Part shown: positions 27,968 through 37,203 of the stretch, one piece after another
How the letters are laid out: every line of letters starts with the position of its first letter
Numbering within the stretch: the first letter of the stretch is position 1
Source: CAVVST01 sp963750995
Lineage (GTDB): Bacteria > Acidobacteriota > Vicinamibacteria > Vicinamibacterales > UBA2999
Reading direction: 5' to 3'
DNA: 64,000 bases
Assembly (NCBI GenBank): GCA_963750995.1
Contig: CAVVST010000006.1
Span: 1 to 64,000 of the forward strand
Translations under genes and position numbers: made by a program
Notes under the pieces: model-generated
The model's database searches: none
Seen by the model: the letters and a program-made list of their open reading frames with translations, nothing else
Told to the model about the DNA's origin: nothing

Positions 27968-28654
27968 CTAGGGCTGCTGGGTGAGGTCAAGGAGCGAGGT
28001 GATCTTACTGGTCTCGTCTCCGAAATTGATCGGAAGGTCGACGAGCCCTCTGACCTCAAACGGAGGGGCGGCGAGGTCAATCGCTCGGTATCCCCCGCTC
28101 GCGACGTCACGGTTCTCGCTGCCGCGGTCATTTGTGAGAATGACCCACTTGTACTTACCCTTCCTCAGGTTGTTCCTGATGAACTTGTGAACGAGCTCGT
28201 TGGAGAGATGCTGTAGGACGTCCTTGGATATCAGCAGGTCGGCGGCGGGGAGTTCGTCGGTAATATCGCCTACTTGAAACTTGATCCTGCCTTTCTCATG
28301 CTTGTTGCGGACGGCCGCGATGACATCCGAGGCGATGTCGATCCCGAGGTAGCTCGCGTCGCCCCAGTCGATCGCGCTCGAGAAGCTCCAAACCCCACAG
28401 CCAGCATCGACGACCGACTTGACGCTGTGCTTCTTCATGAAGTCTTCGACGTAGACGCGATATTCCCGCGTGATCTCCAAGGTCGATCCCGTGCCGCTGG
28501 TTCCCTCGCCTGCGACGTCCTTGCCCCACGTTCCTTCCGCATAGATGCGATTGAAGGTGTCGGTCAACAGCTGTTGGTTGACCGCATTGATCGCGAAGTA
28601 GCAGAACACCAGCGCCGCGGCCAGGCCGGCGGCAATGGGAATGCGTTTCTTCAT
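27968..28654 (-). CDS. Membrane-anchored SAM-dependent methyltransferase
   Basis: A 228-residue protein with an N-terminal anchor (MKKRIPIAAGLAAALVFCYF) and a class I methyltransferase domain. Motif I is SVVDAGCGVWSFSSAIDWG, the acidic end of strand 2 is YLGIDIASDVI, GDITDELPAADLLISKDVLQ is the motif II/III region, and HLSNELVHKFIRNNL follows. Its N-terminal anchor is unusual for a methyltransferase and places the enzyme at the membrane. The target is unknown. It stands alone between oppositely oriented genes. Confidence 0.8.
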   Translation of the reverse strand: MKKRIPIAAGLAAALVFCYFAINAVNQQLLTDTFNRIYAEGTWGKDVAGEGTSGTGSTLEITREYRVYVEDFMKKHSVKSVVDAGCGVWSFSSAIDWGDASYLGIDIASDVIAAVRNKHEKGRIKFQVGDITDELPAADLLISKDVLQHLSNELVHKFIRNNLRKGKYKWVILTNDRGSENRDVASGGYRAIDLAAPPFEVRGLVDLPINFGDETSKITSLLDLTQQP

Positions 28655-28840
28655 GAGGTCGGTCCTCGGGCTCTAGTGACACAACACGCTTGGCGCCAGT
28701 ATTACGCCATCATGCCGACCAGCCGGCTACGCCAGCAACACACGTCGAGCGTAGCGAGTCCGCCTGGTCCGTCGCATCGGTAACACTTACGTCGCGACGC
28801 GAGTTCCCCGTGTCTGAACCACAGAGTGTGCAGGTCGAGG

Positions 28841-29083
28841 TCACGTGCGTTTTGGCGTCACTCCAGGGGGCAGATGTGGGTGGATGTCACTTCGCAAAGA
28901 ATTCGGTCGCTTCTTCTTGCGATTCCCAAATCTCAAATATTCGCCAGCCTTCGGCAGACGCACCCGCTCCGTGAGCAATGAAACCCTTGGCCTGTTCAAG
29001 GCAGCGAGGCTCAGCATGACCATCGTCTGATCGTATCCTTCGCGCGTTTGCCCCGGAACGACTGCGGTGATGAGCACGGGCAT
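28841..29083 (-). CDS. ABM-like small dimeric alpha/beta-barrel protein (two frameshifts)
   Basis: The ends of the frame, MPVLITAVVPGQTREGYDQTM and HPHLPPGVTPKRT, are in one frame. The middle, EQAKGFIAHGAGASAEGWRI and FEIWESQEEATEFFAK, is in another. Joining them across shifts near 28980 and 28890 gives a protein of about 80 residues that matches the general pattern of antibiotic-biosynthesis-monooxygenase or stress-responsive barrel domains: opening strand, central GFIAH, then W-x-V-x-EIWES. Function is unknown; family members are often mono-oxygenases or heme-handling proteins. The two shifts so close together are most easily read as sequence errors. Confidence 0.55.
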   Translation of the reverse strand: MPVLITAVVPGQTREGYDQTMVMLSLAALNRPRVSLLTERVRLPKAGEYLRFGNRKKKRPNSLRSDIHPHLPPGVTPKRT

Positions 29084-29186
29084 ATTGAACTCCTGTCAGC
29101 GTCGTGGTTGGTTCCGCGGGCGCCAAAGTCGAGCATCGTAGCACGTGGTCCGAAAGCACGCCCGGCACAAGGCGACTTCCGAGGAA

Positions 29187-30122
29187 CTATCGGCGCGCGT
29201 CGCGCTTGAAGCAGGCGGCAGTGGTGCGAATGCCGTCGGCGTACGGCGTCCCGCTGAAGCCGAATTCTCTGGCGAACTTGCCGGAATCGAAGAGATACGG
29301 CCGATCGCTCTGGTACAGCATTTCATAGGATTCGGCGACAAGCGGATCGAACCAGCCGGCAACCCGAAGCATCGGCCGGCTCAGCACGCGATGGCGGGGC
29401 GCCACGCCGAATTCCATCGCGGCCAGCGCGACAAATTCTTTTCCTGTGAGCGGATCTGGCGTGGTGGGAACGTGCCAGGTTTGATTCCAAGCGGTCGTCC
29501 GCTCGACGAGCTGCACCAGGCTGCACGCGGCATCCGGCGTGTAGGTGAAGGAGTGCGGGACCGCATCGTTCACCAGCCATGACGCTTTGCGCCTTCGAGC
29601 GAGAGGCTGGAAGACGAGCAAATTGGTGACGGCGTTCTGCGTGTCGGGCCCATAGAAATCGGCGGAGCGAGCAATCATCGCGGTAAGTGCGCCCGACTTC
29701 CACTCGTCGATGAGCATGGAGGCAATCGTCGCGCGGATCTCACCTTTCCTGCTGCAGGGACTGAACGGCGTCTCCTCGCTCATGGGGCCGCTCACCTTGC
29801 CGTACATGTACACGTTGTCGAAGAAGATCAGTTTCGCGCCGGCGCGTTTGCAGGCTTCGATGGTATTGCTCATGATCCGCGGCCACATCTCTTGCCAGAC
29901 CCGGTGGTCGTATTTGAGACCCACAAGCAGGTACACGACGCTCGATCCGGCGACGGCACGAATCGTCTGATCTGTATCCGTCAGATCTGCCGCGACGATG
30001 TCGGTCGCGCCCAGCGTCGGCTGTGGATTTCGGCCGACCAGCCGAAACGGCTGCTTCTTCGCCGCGAGCAGCTTGACGAGTTCGTTGCCGATGGCGCCGC
30101 CTGCTCCAAGAATGGTGATCAT
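29187..30122 (-). CDS. NAD-dependent epimerase/dehydratase family protein
   Basis: A 311-residue Rossmann protein. The NAD(P) loop is ITILGAGGAIGNELVKLLAA, then DIVAADLTDTDQTIRAVAGS. The extended SDR active site is FFDNVYMYGKVSG, with YxxxK as Y-M-Y-G-K. The middle holds MIARSADFYGPDTQN. The C terminus includes FDSGKFAREFGFSGTPYADG, typical of sugar-nucleotide epimerase-like enzymes. ATG 30122 is where the Rossmann motif starts. The substrate is not clear. No partner genes of a sugar pathway are adjacent. Confidence 0.88.
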   Translation of the reverse strand: MITILGAGGAIGNELVKLLAAKKQPFRLVGRNPQPTLGATDIVAADLTDTDQTIRAVAGSSVVYLLVGLKYDHRVWQEMWPRIMSNTIEACKRAGAKLIFFDNVYMYGKVSGPMSEETPFSPCSRKGEIRATIASMLIDEWKSGALTAMIARSADFYGPDTQNAVTNLLVFQPLARRRKASWLVNDAVPHSFTYTPDAACSLVQLVERTTAWNQTWHVPTTPDPLTGKEFVALAAMEFGVAPRHRVLSRPMLRVAGWFDPLVAESYEMLYQSDRPYLFDSGKFAREFGFSGTPYADGIRTTAACFKRDARR

Positions 30123-30382
30123 CAGATATCGTTGTCTTGCATTCGACTTCGGTGCATTCGGAGATCGGGCGTGCCGGGCTAGGGCCAACGATGACGTGAT
30201 TATACGGGTGAGATCTAGGGCGGCCGAGCTAGTTCCCGGTAAACGCCGAAGGGCTATCCGGCCGCCCAAGACAATCGGGGCCGACCGGTGGAGAGCGTCA
30301 GCCACGCAGGAGCGCTTTCGTAACAGGAACCAGCGATTGCTGCCCTCCACCTACACAACGTTAGACGCACCCGGGGGACGTT

Positions 30383-30875
30383 ATGACCAAGAACGTCGAA
30401 CGGTCCTGGAACCAGTACCTTCGGTTCGATCCCCCTCGGGCAGGAGCGGCCGAGCCGCTACGTCGAATCCTTTTCGTTCGGCTTCACGCCAGCTGACGCC
30501 CGGGAGATCGCTCAGCTTGTCTTGAACGGGACCAAGACCGCCACCGGATCCGTCCTTTGGTCATATGACGCCGATAAGAAGCCTCTACCAATTGTCGGAG
30601 ATCTCTGGATCGTGACTGCTGGTCCCGACGCCCCCGTTTGTATCATCAAGACGACGGAAGTCCGGATTGTTCCGTTTGATGAGGTGACCGCGGATTATGC
30701 ATGGGACGGTGGAGAGGAAGATCGCGATCTCGCGAGCTGGCGCGATATCTACTGGGACTACATCGAGCGAGAGTGCCGACGAATTGGCTTGGAGCCGAAT
30801 ACCAAAGCGCCGCTCGTGATGGAGCGATTCCAGGTGGTCTACGGCGAACCCCTCCGGGTCGTGAGCGACTCGTGA
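30383..30875 (+). CDS. ASCH domain protein (frameshift near the start)
   Basis: From ATG 30383 the protein begins TKNVERSWNQYLR. After one extra base near 30425 it continues SIPLGQERPSRYVESFSFGF, then TPADAREIAQLVLNGTKTAT and GSVLWSYDADKKPLPIVGD. The core has APVCIIKTTEVRIVPFDEV, then WDGGEEDRDLASWRDIYWDY. These are the hallmarks of ASCH domains (GTKTAT..S and an acidic FxxV..DFA-like helix), which resemble PUA folds and probably bind RNA or nucleotides. The gene is plus-strand, facing the VWA gene, with 56 bases between their ends. Confidence 0.78.
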
Positions 30876-30929
30876 GCCGGCGTCTAACCGCGCGGTGCAG
30901 CGGACCGGATGCTCGCGTTGCTCGCGCCA

Positions 30930-30951
30930 GTTTATTCCTCTGCGGCGACGT
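30930..30951. repeat. 22-bp repeat shared with 17359-17380, copy 2
   Basis: This copy covers the last codons (YVAAEE) and stop of the VWA gene. The identical 22 bases at 17359-17380 are not part of any recognisable VWA gene. Confidence 0.55.
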
Positions 30952-32944
30952 AGCCGCCGACACTGGACACGAGCAGCCCGCTTTGACGTGGACGCACCTC
31001 GACCTTGCGCCAGGCCGCGCCCCGGGTCGGGTTGGTCGACGTATAACTGACCACATACCGGTGGCGAAGGCTGTCGACGACGCGACGGAATCGATCGGTC
31101 AATTGTGCAGAATCGGGGGAGAAGTGCGCTACGCCCCCGGACTCTCGGGCCACATGCTCCAAGACGCGCCGCTCAACGCCGGTGCCGAGGCCAACGGGAA
31201 AGATCGAGGCGCCAACCTGCTGTGCGAGCGTGACGACCTCTTCGAGCGTGTGCGCGCTGCCCGGTGCCGATCCGTTGCTGTTCTCGTCCTTTCCGTCGCT
31301 CAGCACGACCACAGCCTTTCGTCCAGCGACGGCTTTCACGTGCATCAATGAAGTCCAGAGCGCGTCGTACAATGCCGTGCCTCCAGACGGACGATACTGA
31401 TCGAGCGCCGCAAACGAGTAATCGCGATTGGTGCCGAGCACGTGGCCGAACAGCGATTGGTCAGCAAAGGTGATGAGCGCGAGCTGATCCTGCGGTCGCA
31501 GGGCGAGCACGAACTGGCGCCCCGCTTCTCGTACCAGATCGGCACTCCTGCGCATGCTGCCGCTCGCATCCAAGGCAATCACCAGTGATACCGGATCGAC
31601 GGCCTCTTGAAAGGCATCGACCGCCTGTGGTACCCCGTCCTCAAAGACTTCGATGTCGCCGGGGCTGATCTCCACGCTGCGGGCGTCCGGGTCGGTGACG
31701 CTGAACTCAATCGTCGGACGAATTGGCGGCGGTGCCGGGGCCAGGTAGCCAGGCTGGGTTCGGACGACGTAGCCGGCACCGGCCTGCACGGCGATGGTCC
31801 GCCAGGTCCCATCTGCCCGCTGGTTCGTGGGTGTGTAGGTCAGCAGGTACCGGCTGTGCGCGTCCAGCGAAATCTCCGCGGAGACCCCCAGCAGATCGGA
31901 ATCCCGCCACGGAAAGAACACGCGGCCGCCGGTCCCGCTGGAGAGTCGCCGCAGCGTACTCTCGCCGTTCATTGACACTCCAGCCACGCCGCCGATGCCG
32001 ACTGCGTAGATGGTGACGTTCGCCAGGTTGGCGTTCCCCACCGCATCGCCGACCTCAATCGTGCTGTTCTCATCGTACCCGTCGGTGATGAGCACCAGCG
32101 CCCGGGACCCCGAAGCGCCATCGAGCAAACGGACTCCTTCAGCGACAGCGTTGAGCAGCGCGGTGCCGCCTTCAGCGCGCATGGCGTCGATCGCTTCAGC
32201 TGCCGTCGCCACATCGTTGGTAGGGCCGGTAATGGTGCCGACATGGTGATTGAAAGGCACCACGATGACGTGATCGCCCGGGGCAAGGTTCTTCGCCAGT
32301 TTACCGGCCGCCGCGCGGACGGCCGGCATGCGCTGCCTCATACTTTGGCTGTTGTCCACCAGGAGCGCGATGGTGGTTGCTGTAGTTCGCTGGGTGACGA
32401 CATCGATCGTCTGAGGCGCGTCGTCCTCGAAGATCGTGAACGCCTTGCCTTCCAGGTTCGTCACCGGCCGGCCGCGCCCGTCGTAGACGCCGGTGTCCAG
32501 GAGGACGCTGCGAATGCCGGTCTTGTAGTCGACTTCGAACGGCGGCAACACCACGAGATCGCGAACCGTGTTGCCGGATACATCCTCGAACTCCGCCACG
32601 ATTTCCCGACGCTCGAACGGATTCTCGTCGTCCCACTCAACAGCGTAAGGCGGACCGTGAACGACTCCACCGATCGGCACACCGTCGACGGTGAACTGGA
32701 CCGCCGGCAAGACAAGCGGCGGTCTGCCCTTGGGGAAGTCGACCTGCGCAACGATGCGGACCTTGCCGGCGACCCCGGTCCGTCCCAGCGGAGAGGTGAT
32801 GCGAATCGCCGGCCCGGGGGTGCCGTCCTGAGCGCCGGCGGGCCGGTCCGCAACCGTGGCCGATGGCTCGACGGTCTGCTCCGCCTGCGCCGCGACACCG
32901 ATCGCGGCCATGATAATCAAGCTTGCTGCGTATACCCGTTGCAT
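30932..32944 (-). CDS. Exported VWFA-related protein with two VWA domains
   Basis: A 670-residue protein with signal peptide (YAASLIIMAAIGVAAQA). After an Ig-like N-terminal part come two VWA domains. The first has the MIDAS start LLVDNSQSMRQRM and the ALVLITDGYDENS loop. The second has IALDASGSMRRSADLV and AVVVLSDGKDENSNG. Both keep the DxSxS metal site. This matches the acidobacterial VWFA-related domain proteins of unknown function. It is the last gene of the same-strand run that includes the Tad genes, 13 bases after the AAA ATPase, and may be a surface or adhesion component. Confidence 0.88.
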   Translation of the reverse strand: MQRVYAASLIIMAAIGVAAQAEQTVEPSATVADRPAGAQDGTPGPAIRITSPLGRTGVAGKVRIVAQVDFPKGRPPLVLPAVQFTVDGVPIGGVVHGPPYAVEWDDENPFERREIVAEFEDVSGNTVRDLVVLPPFEVDYKTGIRSVLLDTGVYDGRGRPVTNLEGKAFTIFEDDAPQTIDVVTQRTTATTIALLVDNSQSMRQRMPAVRAAAGKLAKNLAPGDHVIVVPFNHHVGTITGPTNDVATAAEAIDAMRAEGGTALLNAVAEGVRLLDGASGSRALVLITDGYDENSTIEVGDAVGNANLANVTIYAVGIGGVAGVSMNGESTLRRLSSGTGGRVFFPWRDSDLLGVSAEISLDAHSRYLLTYTPTNQRADGTWRTIAVQAGAGYVVRTQPGYLAPAPPPIRPTIEFSVTDPDARSVEISPGDIEVFEDGVPQAVDAFQEAVDPVSLVIALDASGSMRRSADLVREAGRQFVLALRPQDQLALITFADQSLFGHVLGTNRDYSFAALDQYRPSGGTALYDALWTSLMHVKAVAGRKAVVVLSDGKDENSNGSAPGSAHTLEEVVTLAQQVGASIFPVGLGTGVERRVLEHVARESGGVAHFSPDSAQLTDRFRRVVDSLRHRYVVSYTSTNPTRGAAWRKVEVRPRQSGLLVSSVGGYVAAEE

Positions 32945-32957
32945 GGCTGACCCGTGA

Positions 32958-34256
32958 TCACGCGTTCGCGAAGTCGCGATCTTCGACGAAATACAAGGCG
33001 CAGGCGTCGCTCAATAGATCCGAAGTCAGCTCACGAGGCCGTCCGAGATAGTCCGCGAGCGCGAGCGCGTGCTCGATCAGATCGCGCGGGTAGCATCCCC
33101 GCAGCGGGACGCCGCGGCGACGCAGTTCGTCCTCGACCATACGGTGGATGACGGCGGTCGGGCAGGGCACACACTTGTCACGGCAATAGTTCGCGAAAAT
33201 CTGCACAAACTCATCGACGCTCGGTGATTCCGCCAGGATCTTGTAGCGCAAACGGCGGAGGAAGGCCTCGTCGACCAGGTCGCCAGGTTTGAGGTTGGTG
33301 GCAAACACCACGAACACCTTGAACGGCAGTTCGAACTTCTGACCGGTCTGCAGCGTCAGGAAGTCGACGCGACTCTCGAGAGGAACGATCCACCGGTTGA
33401 GAAGGTCGCGCGGCGTGATGTGTTGACGTCCGAAATCGTCGATCACCAACACCCCGCCGTTGGCGATCGCCTGGACCGGAGCGCGGTAGAAGCCGTTGAC
33501 GGCGCTATAGGTGAGATCGAGCGCCTCGAGTGTCAGCTCTCCACCAACGGTCACCAACGGGCGCCGGCAGTTGATCCATCGTCCGTCCGTCGGGTTGACG
33601 AGCTCCAGCTGCGAGCCGGCCCTGCTCTGGTCTTCCACTGGTTCGTGATTGACGGGATCGAACACGCGAACAATGTGCCCGTCGATCGACAGCGCGTGCG
33701 GAATCGCGAGATGCCCCTGCAGGACGTTTCTGATCGCCTGGGAAATGACTGTTTTGCCGTTTCCCGGCGGACCATACAGGAACAACGAATGCCACGCAGC
33801 GACCGCGGGGCCGAGTTGGTCGAGAATGCGGGAACTGAGCACCAGGTGCGAAAAAGCGTTTCGCATGGCTTCCCGCGTCGGCGCGGCCCCTTCCCGCAGC
33901 TGCCGCATGTAGGCGTGATACTGCTCGAGCGGAACCGGCAGCGGACCGACGTAGCGGTTGTCGTCGAGATACACCGCTGCACGAACGCGTCCGGCATCGG
34001 TAAGCCGATAGACGAACGACGACGCACCAACCATGGTGCCGGCAGAAATCTCGCAGTGCCGTTCGCGCCGCAACAGCTCGAGCGAAGACTCGAGGACCGA
34101 GAACGGCACGCCCAGGCGTCCCCCGAGCTCCGTCCCTTTCAACTCGCCGGCGAAGTGCAGCGTCTTGGTGACCATCTGCAGGATCAAGTCGGGGGAGAGG
34201 CCGGTATCCTCGATCTTCTGCGGGGCCGGCAGCGTGTGACAGGTCACATCAGTCAT
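32958..34256 (-). CDS. AAA+ ATPase of the Tad-linked locus
   Basis: A 432-residue protein. The N-terminal part has a winged-helix-like stretch (LGVPFSVLESSLELLRRERH). The ATPase has Walker A SLFLYGPPGNGKTVISQAIR, Walker B GVLVIDDFGRQHITPRDLLN, and FKVFVVFATNLKPGDLVDEA with a sensor-1 Asn. Four cysteines occur in CRDKCVPC-type spacing near the C terminus. Its role is unknown. It lies directly after the TPR lipoprotein gene (8-base overlap) and before the VWA gene. An AAA+/VWA pair recalls MoxR-VWA chaperone pairs, but this VWA protein is exported, so the link is tentative. Start 34256 or 34286. Confidence 0.82.
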   Translation of the reverse strand: MTDVTCHTLPAPQKIEDTGLSPDLILQMVTKTLHFAGELKGTELGGRLGVPFSVLESSLELLRRERHCEISAGTMVGASSFVYRLTDAGRVRAAVYLDDNRYVGPLPVPLEQYHAYMRQLREGAAPTREAMRNAFSHLVLSSRILDQLGPAVAAWHSLFLYGPPGNGKTVISQAIRNVLQGHLAIPHALSIDGHIVRVFDPVNHEPVEDQSRAGSQLELVNPTDGRWINCRRPLVTVGGELTLEALDLTYSAVNGFYRAPVQAIANGGVLVIDDFGRQHITPRDLLNRWIVPLESRVDFLTLQTGQKFELPFKVFVVFATNLKPGDLVDEAFLRRLRYKILAESPSVDEFVQIFANYCRDKCVPCPTAVIHRMVEDELRRRGVPLRGCYPRDLIEHALALADYLGRPRELTSDLLSDACALYFVEDRDFANA

Positions 34257-35179
34257 CGACACGGTTCTGATCCTTTGCCAGGGCATTGCGGGCCTGATTC
34301 GCGCGATGGGCCGCGAGCGTAAACCACGGGTCGGCCTGCAGCGCCTCTTGAAAAGCTGACGTCGCCTCTTTGTACGAGCGCGCCGCCATCATCGCGATAC
34401 CGTAGTTGTAGGCGGCGATCGACGGCCGGTCGTTTGCACGGCGGAACCACTTCTTCGCGATGTCGCGCTCACCTGCTGCGGTGTAGGCCAGCGCCAGGTT
34501 GTTCTGCGCGGCTTTCGTGCCGGGGGCGGCCGCGACCGCTCGGTGGCACATCTCAATCGAGAGGTCACCGCCACTCATCACCTCGGCGTAGCAGAGGTTA
34601 TTCAGCGCGTAGGATGCGGTGGGCTCGAGCAGGATCGCGCGCGCATACCACGCCTTGGCGTCCTCGATGCGTTTCATCGCATGGAGGACGGTGCCAAGCG
34701 TATTGGCCGCTGACGCCGAGCGGGGCGCGTGGTATGCCGCACGGTAGGCATCGCCCAGTCCGAGGTGGGGCGTTCCCCAGTCCCCGCCAGATCCGGGCAA
34801 GCGCCTCGAACGATTCGGCGTCAGTGGGATCGAGACGGACGGCGGATGAATAGTGCTCGTGCGCCTTGTCGAGCACGCGCAACCGCCGGTACTCGCGCGC
34901 GACTTGGCGATGCGTGACCGCGTTTGGCACGCCGAGGAGTTGCAGGAGCGCAGCAGCCAGACGGCCATCGCTGCTTTCCAGCGTCGACGCCAGAGTTCGT
35001 GACCCTCCGGTCTTGCGGTCCGCTTTCCGGTTGGGCTGCGGAGCGGCTGCTGCATCGGTCGGCGCCGGCCGCCGTGAACCTGCGTAGTCGGAGACATAGC
35101 CCCGAGGCGCGCATCCGGCCGCGAACAGTGCTGCCATGAGACACGCCGAGGTTATGCCTGCCGTTCGGAGACTCATCAT
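34249..35179 (-). CDS. TPR lipoprotein, TadD-like (frameshifted)
   Basis: The N terminus has a lipoprotein signal with lipobox LFAAGC. The first segment runs to DPTDAESFEALARIWRG. A frameshift near 34785 leads to DWGTPHLGLGDAYRAAYHAP, followed by TPR repeats: ANTLGTVLHAMKRIEDAKAW, ALNNLCYAEVMSGGDLSIEM, AAQNNLALAYTAAGERDIAK and YKEATSAFQEALQADPWFTL. TadD, the Tad pilotin-type TPR lipoprotein, has this arrangement. Position next to tadC supports that assignment. The start among GTG 35182, ATG 35179 and ATG 35176 is not resolved. Confidence 0.75.
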
Positions 35180-35200
35180 CACTATGCTCGGGTCTGGCAG

Positions 35201-35302
35201 TTAATCGAGGTCGTCGTGGCTGAGGCGCGATTGCCGCCGCAGCAGATACAGCACCACGAGCACCGACAGGACACCGATAAGAATCATCGTTGACGCATTC
35301 AT
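35201..35302 (-). CDS. 33-residue single-span membrane peptide in the Tad locus
   Basis: A short gene from ATG 35302, preceded by a strong AGGAGTG ribosome site, encodes MNASTMILIGVLSVLVVLYL, then LRRQSRLSHDDLD and stop. It is one transmembrane helix with a basic then acidic cytoplasmic tail. It lies between tadC and the TPR lipoprotein with short gaps on the same strand. The good ribosome site and position argue for expression. No family known to me; a Tad assembly accessory peptide is inference. Confidence 0.65.
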   Translation of the reverse strand: MNASTMILIGVLSVLVVLYLLRRQSRLSHDDLD

Positions 35303-35313
35303 GTCACTCACTC

Positions 35314-36237
35314 CTAGTTAATGGGGTTCTCAACAAACACGCGATAAATCCTGATCGCCACAGGTCCCAAACACACGACGTACAACGCCGGGAACAAGCA
35401 CAGCACGAGCGGAAACACCAACTTGACGCCGACTTTTCCGGCACGTTCCTCTGCCGCCTGTCGCCGTTTTGTCCGAGAGGTATCCGACTGGACGCGCAGC
35501 GCATCGGCGATGCTGGTGCCAAAACGATCGGTCTGGGCCAACATCGCCACCAGGGCGCGCACGTCATCCACGCCGGTTCGAGCCGCAAAATTCTTGAACG
35601 CTTCAACGCGCGGTTTGCCGGCGCGGATTTCAGTCGTGATCAGCCGCAGCTCGTCCGCCAGCACAGGATGAGTGGTCTGCAACTCGTCACTCGCCTTGAC
35701 AATCGCCTGATCCAGACCGCTGCCGGCCTCCGTGCACACGGTCAGCAGGTCAAGCGCGTCTGGAAGGCCGTTGCTGATTAGCTTCTGCCGCTTCTTGGTG
35801 CGCTGGCTGATATAGAAGCTGGGAGCGACGTAGCCGATCACGGCGAACAAGGCCGCCAGCAGCAGCCCGCCGCCCAGCCCGAAGAAGGCGATGGCGGCTA
35901 ACGCCAGGAGGATCGGGAGTGCAATCTCGCACAAGGCGTAAATCACCACGGCGGAGTAGCTGGGGTAACCAGCGCGGGTGAGCCGCCGCTGCAGGCGCGA
36001 CATCGCCTTGGGGCTTCGCCGGACGAGCCGCGAGAGCCGGGCCAGCGAAGGATCTGCCGCGTCGGCGGCGAGCCGCACGGTGGCGTTGTCCAGGCCGATC
36101 CGGGAACCCTGTGACACCGCACGCAGACGCCGTTGTTCCGTCGAGGTCCGCGTGAGCCACCATGCCATCGCCGCGCTTCCGGCGACCGCGACCAGGACGA
36201 ATACCCCGGCTACTCCGATCAACAGCTCGGACGCCAT
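35314..36237 (-). CDS. tadC: Tad pilus platform protein TadC
   Basis: A 307-residue T2SF/GspF-type inner-membrane protein. An N-terminal membrane segment (VAGVFVLVAVAGSAAMAWWL) is followed by paired helices (ALCEIALPILLALAAIAFFG) and the family core: GLPDALDLLTVCTEAGSGLD, AIVKASDELQTTHPVLADEL, and QTDRFGTSIADALRVQSDTS. C-terminal helices follow (VKLVFPLVLCLFPALYVVCL). It forms the assembly platform with TadB. The gene follows tadB by four bases. Confidence 0.92.
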   Translation of the reverse strand: MASELLIGVAGVFVLVAVAGSAAMAWWLTRTSTEQRRLRAVSQGSRIGLDNATVRLAADAADPSLARLSRLVRRSPKAMSRLQRRLTRAGYPSYSAVVIYALCEIALPILLALAAIAFFGLGGGLLLAALFAVIGYVAPSFYISQRTKKRQKLISNGLPDALDLLTVCTEAGSGLDQAIVKASDELQTTHPVLADELRLITTEIRAGKPRVEAFKNFAARTGVDDVRALVAMLAQTDRFGTSIADALRVQSDTSRTKRRQAAEERAGKVGVKLVFPLVLCLFPALYVVCLGPVAIRIYRVFVENPIN

Positions 36238-36241
36238 AATC

Positions 36242-37195
36242 TCAATACTCCACGTTGACGATCTTGCGGATTAACAGGACGCCGACGAACTGCAGCGTCA
36301 ACGCCGCCACAACCATATACACACCTGCCGGATCTTCGACCATCGTGCGCATGTGTTCTGGCGACAGGAACCACAGAATGCCGGCCACCACTGGCGGCAG
36401 CGCACTCAGCACCCAGCCAGTGATGCGACCGTGAGCGCTCAACACCCGAACGTGCCGTTTCACCTTGAAGCGTTCGCGCATGACAGCGGCGAGGCGATCA
36501 AGCACCTCGGACAGGTTGCCGCCGGTCTCGCGCTGCGTGAGCACCGCGGTGACGAAAAAACGTGCGTCGAGGAGAGGGATGCGTGCCGCAAACGCCCGCA
36601 GTGCCTCGGGGAGCGACATGCCAAAGTTCTGCTGCTCAAACAGCAGCTTGAATTCGCCGCCGACCGGCTCGGCTCCCTCATCGCCGACCATCTGAAGCGC
36701 GGTCGGTACTGCATGGCCGGCGCGGAGCGCCCGGCCCATCAGGTCGATGGCTTCGGGAAAGTGCTGCTCGAAGGCCTCGAGCCGTTTCTTAGCGGCACGT
36801 CGCACGTAGAGGAATGGCAGGCACGCGCCGCCCAGGCCGATAACCAGCCCGGTCATGAACGTGGTGATCTGCGCTGCAACCACGGCCAGGAGCAGACCGA
36901 ACAGCACGCTGGTCATCATCAATGCGCCGACACTGATGCGCTTGCCGGAGCGGGTGACCATCAGCTGCAGCGGGGTGGTGAGGGCGCCCCAGCGGCGAAG
37001 CAACACATCCAGCGCTGCTACCGAGCTCAGGGCCTCCTGCGCCTTGACCAACCGCGTGTTGGCACGCGCAGGGGTCATCTGCAGGCGTTTGAGAATCTGC
37101 TGCTCGCCCTGCTGCTCGGGCCTGGCGACCAGCACCCAGTACACACCGAGGATGGTCGTCAGAACCATCCCGAAAACCGCTACTGCGATTCCCAC
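36242..37195 (-). CDS. tadB: Tad pilus platform protein TadB
   Basis: A 317-residue T2SF-type protein. After an N-terminal membrane segment it has the cytoplasmic RSGKRISVGALMMTSVLFGL region and the family core FPEAIDLMGRALRAGHAVPT, then TAVLTQRETGGNLSEVLDRL. The C terminus has two membrane helices (GWVLSALPPVVAGILWFLSP and a final MVVAALTLQFVGVLLIRK). It is the partner of TadC in the Tad platform. Gaps to tadA (8 bases) and tadC are small, indicating one transcript. Confidence 0.92.
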   Translation of the reverse strand: MGIAVAVFGMVLTTILGVYWVLVARPEQQGEQQILKRLQMTPARANTRLVKAQEALSSVAALDVLLRRWGALTTPLQLMVTRSGKRISVGALMMTSVLFGLLLAVVAAQITTFMTGLVIGLGGACLPFLYVRRAAKKRLEAFEQHFPEAIDLMGRALRAGHAVPTALQMVGDEGAEPVGGEFKLLFEQQNFGMSLPEALRAFAARIPLLDARFFVTAVLTQRETGGNLSEVLDRLAAVMRERFKVKRHVRVLSAHGRITGWVLSALPPVVAGILWFLSPEHMRTMVEDPAGVYMVVAALTLQFVGVLLIRKIVNVEY

Positions 37196-37203
37196 AACAC
37201 CTC

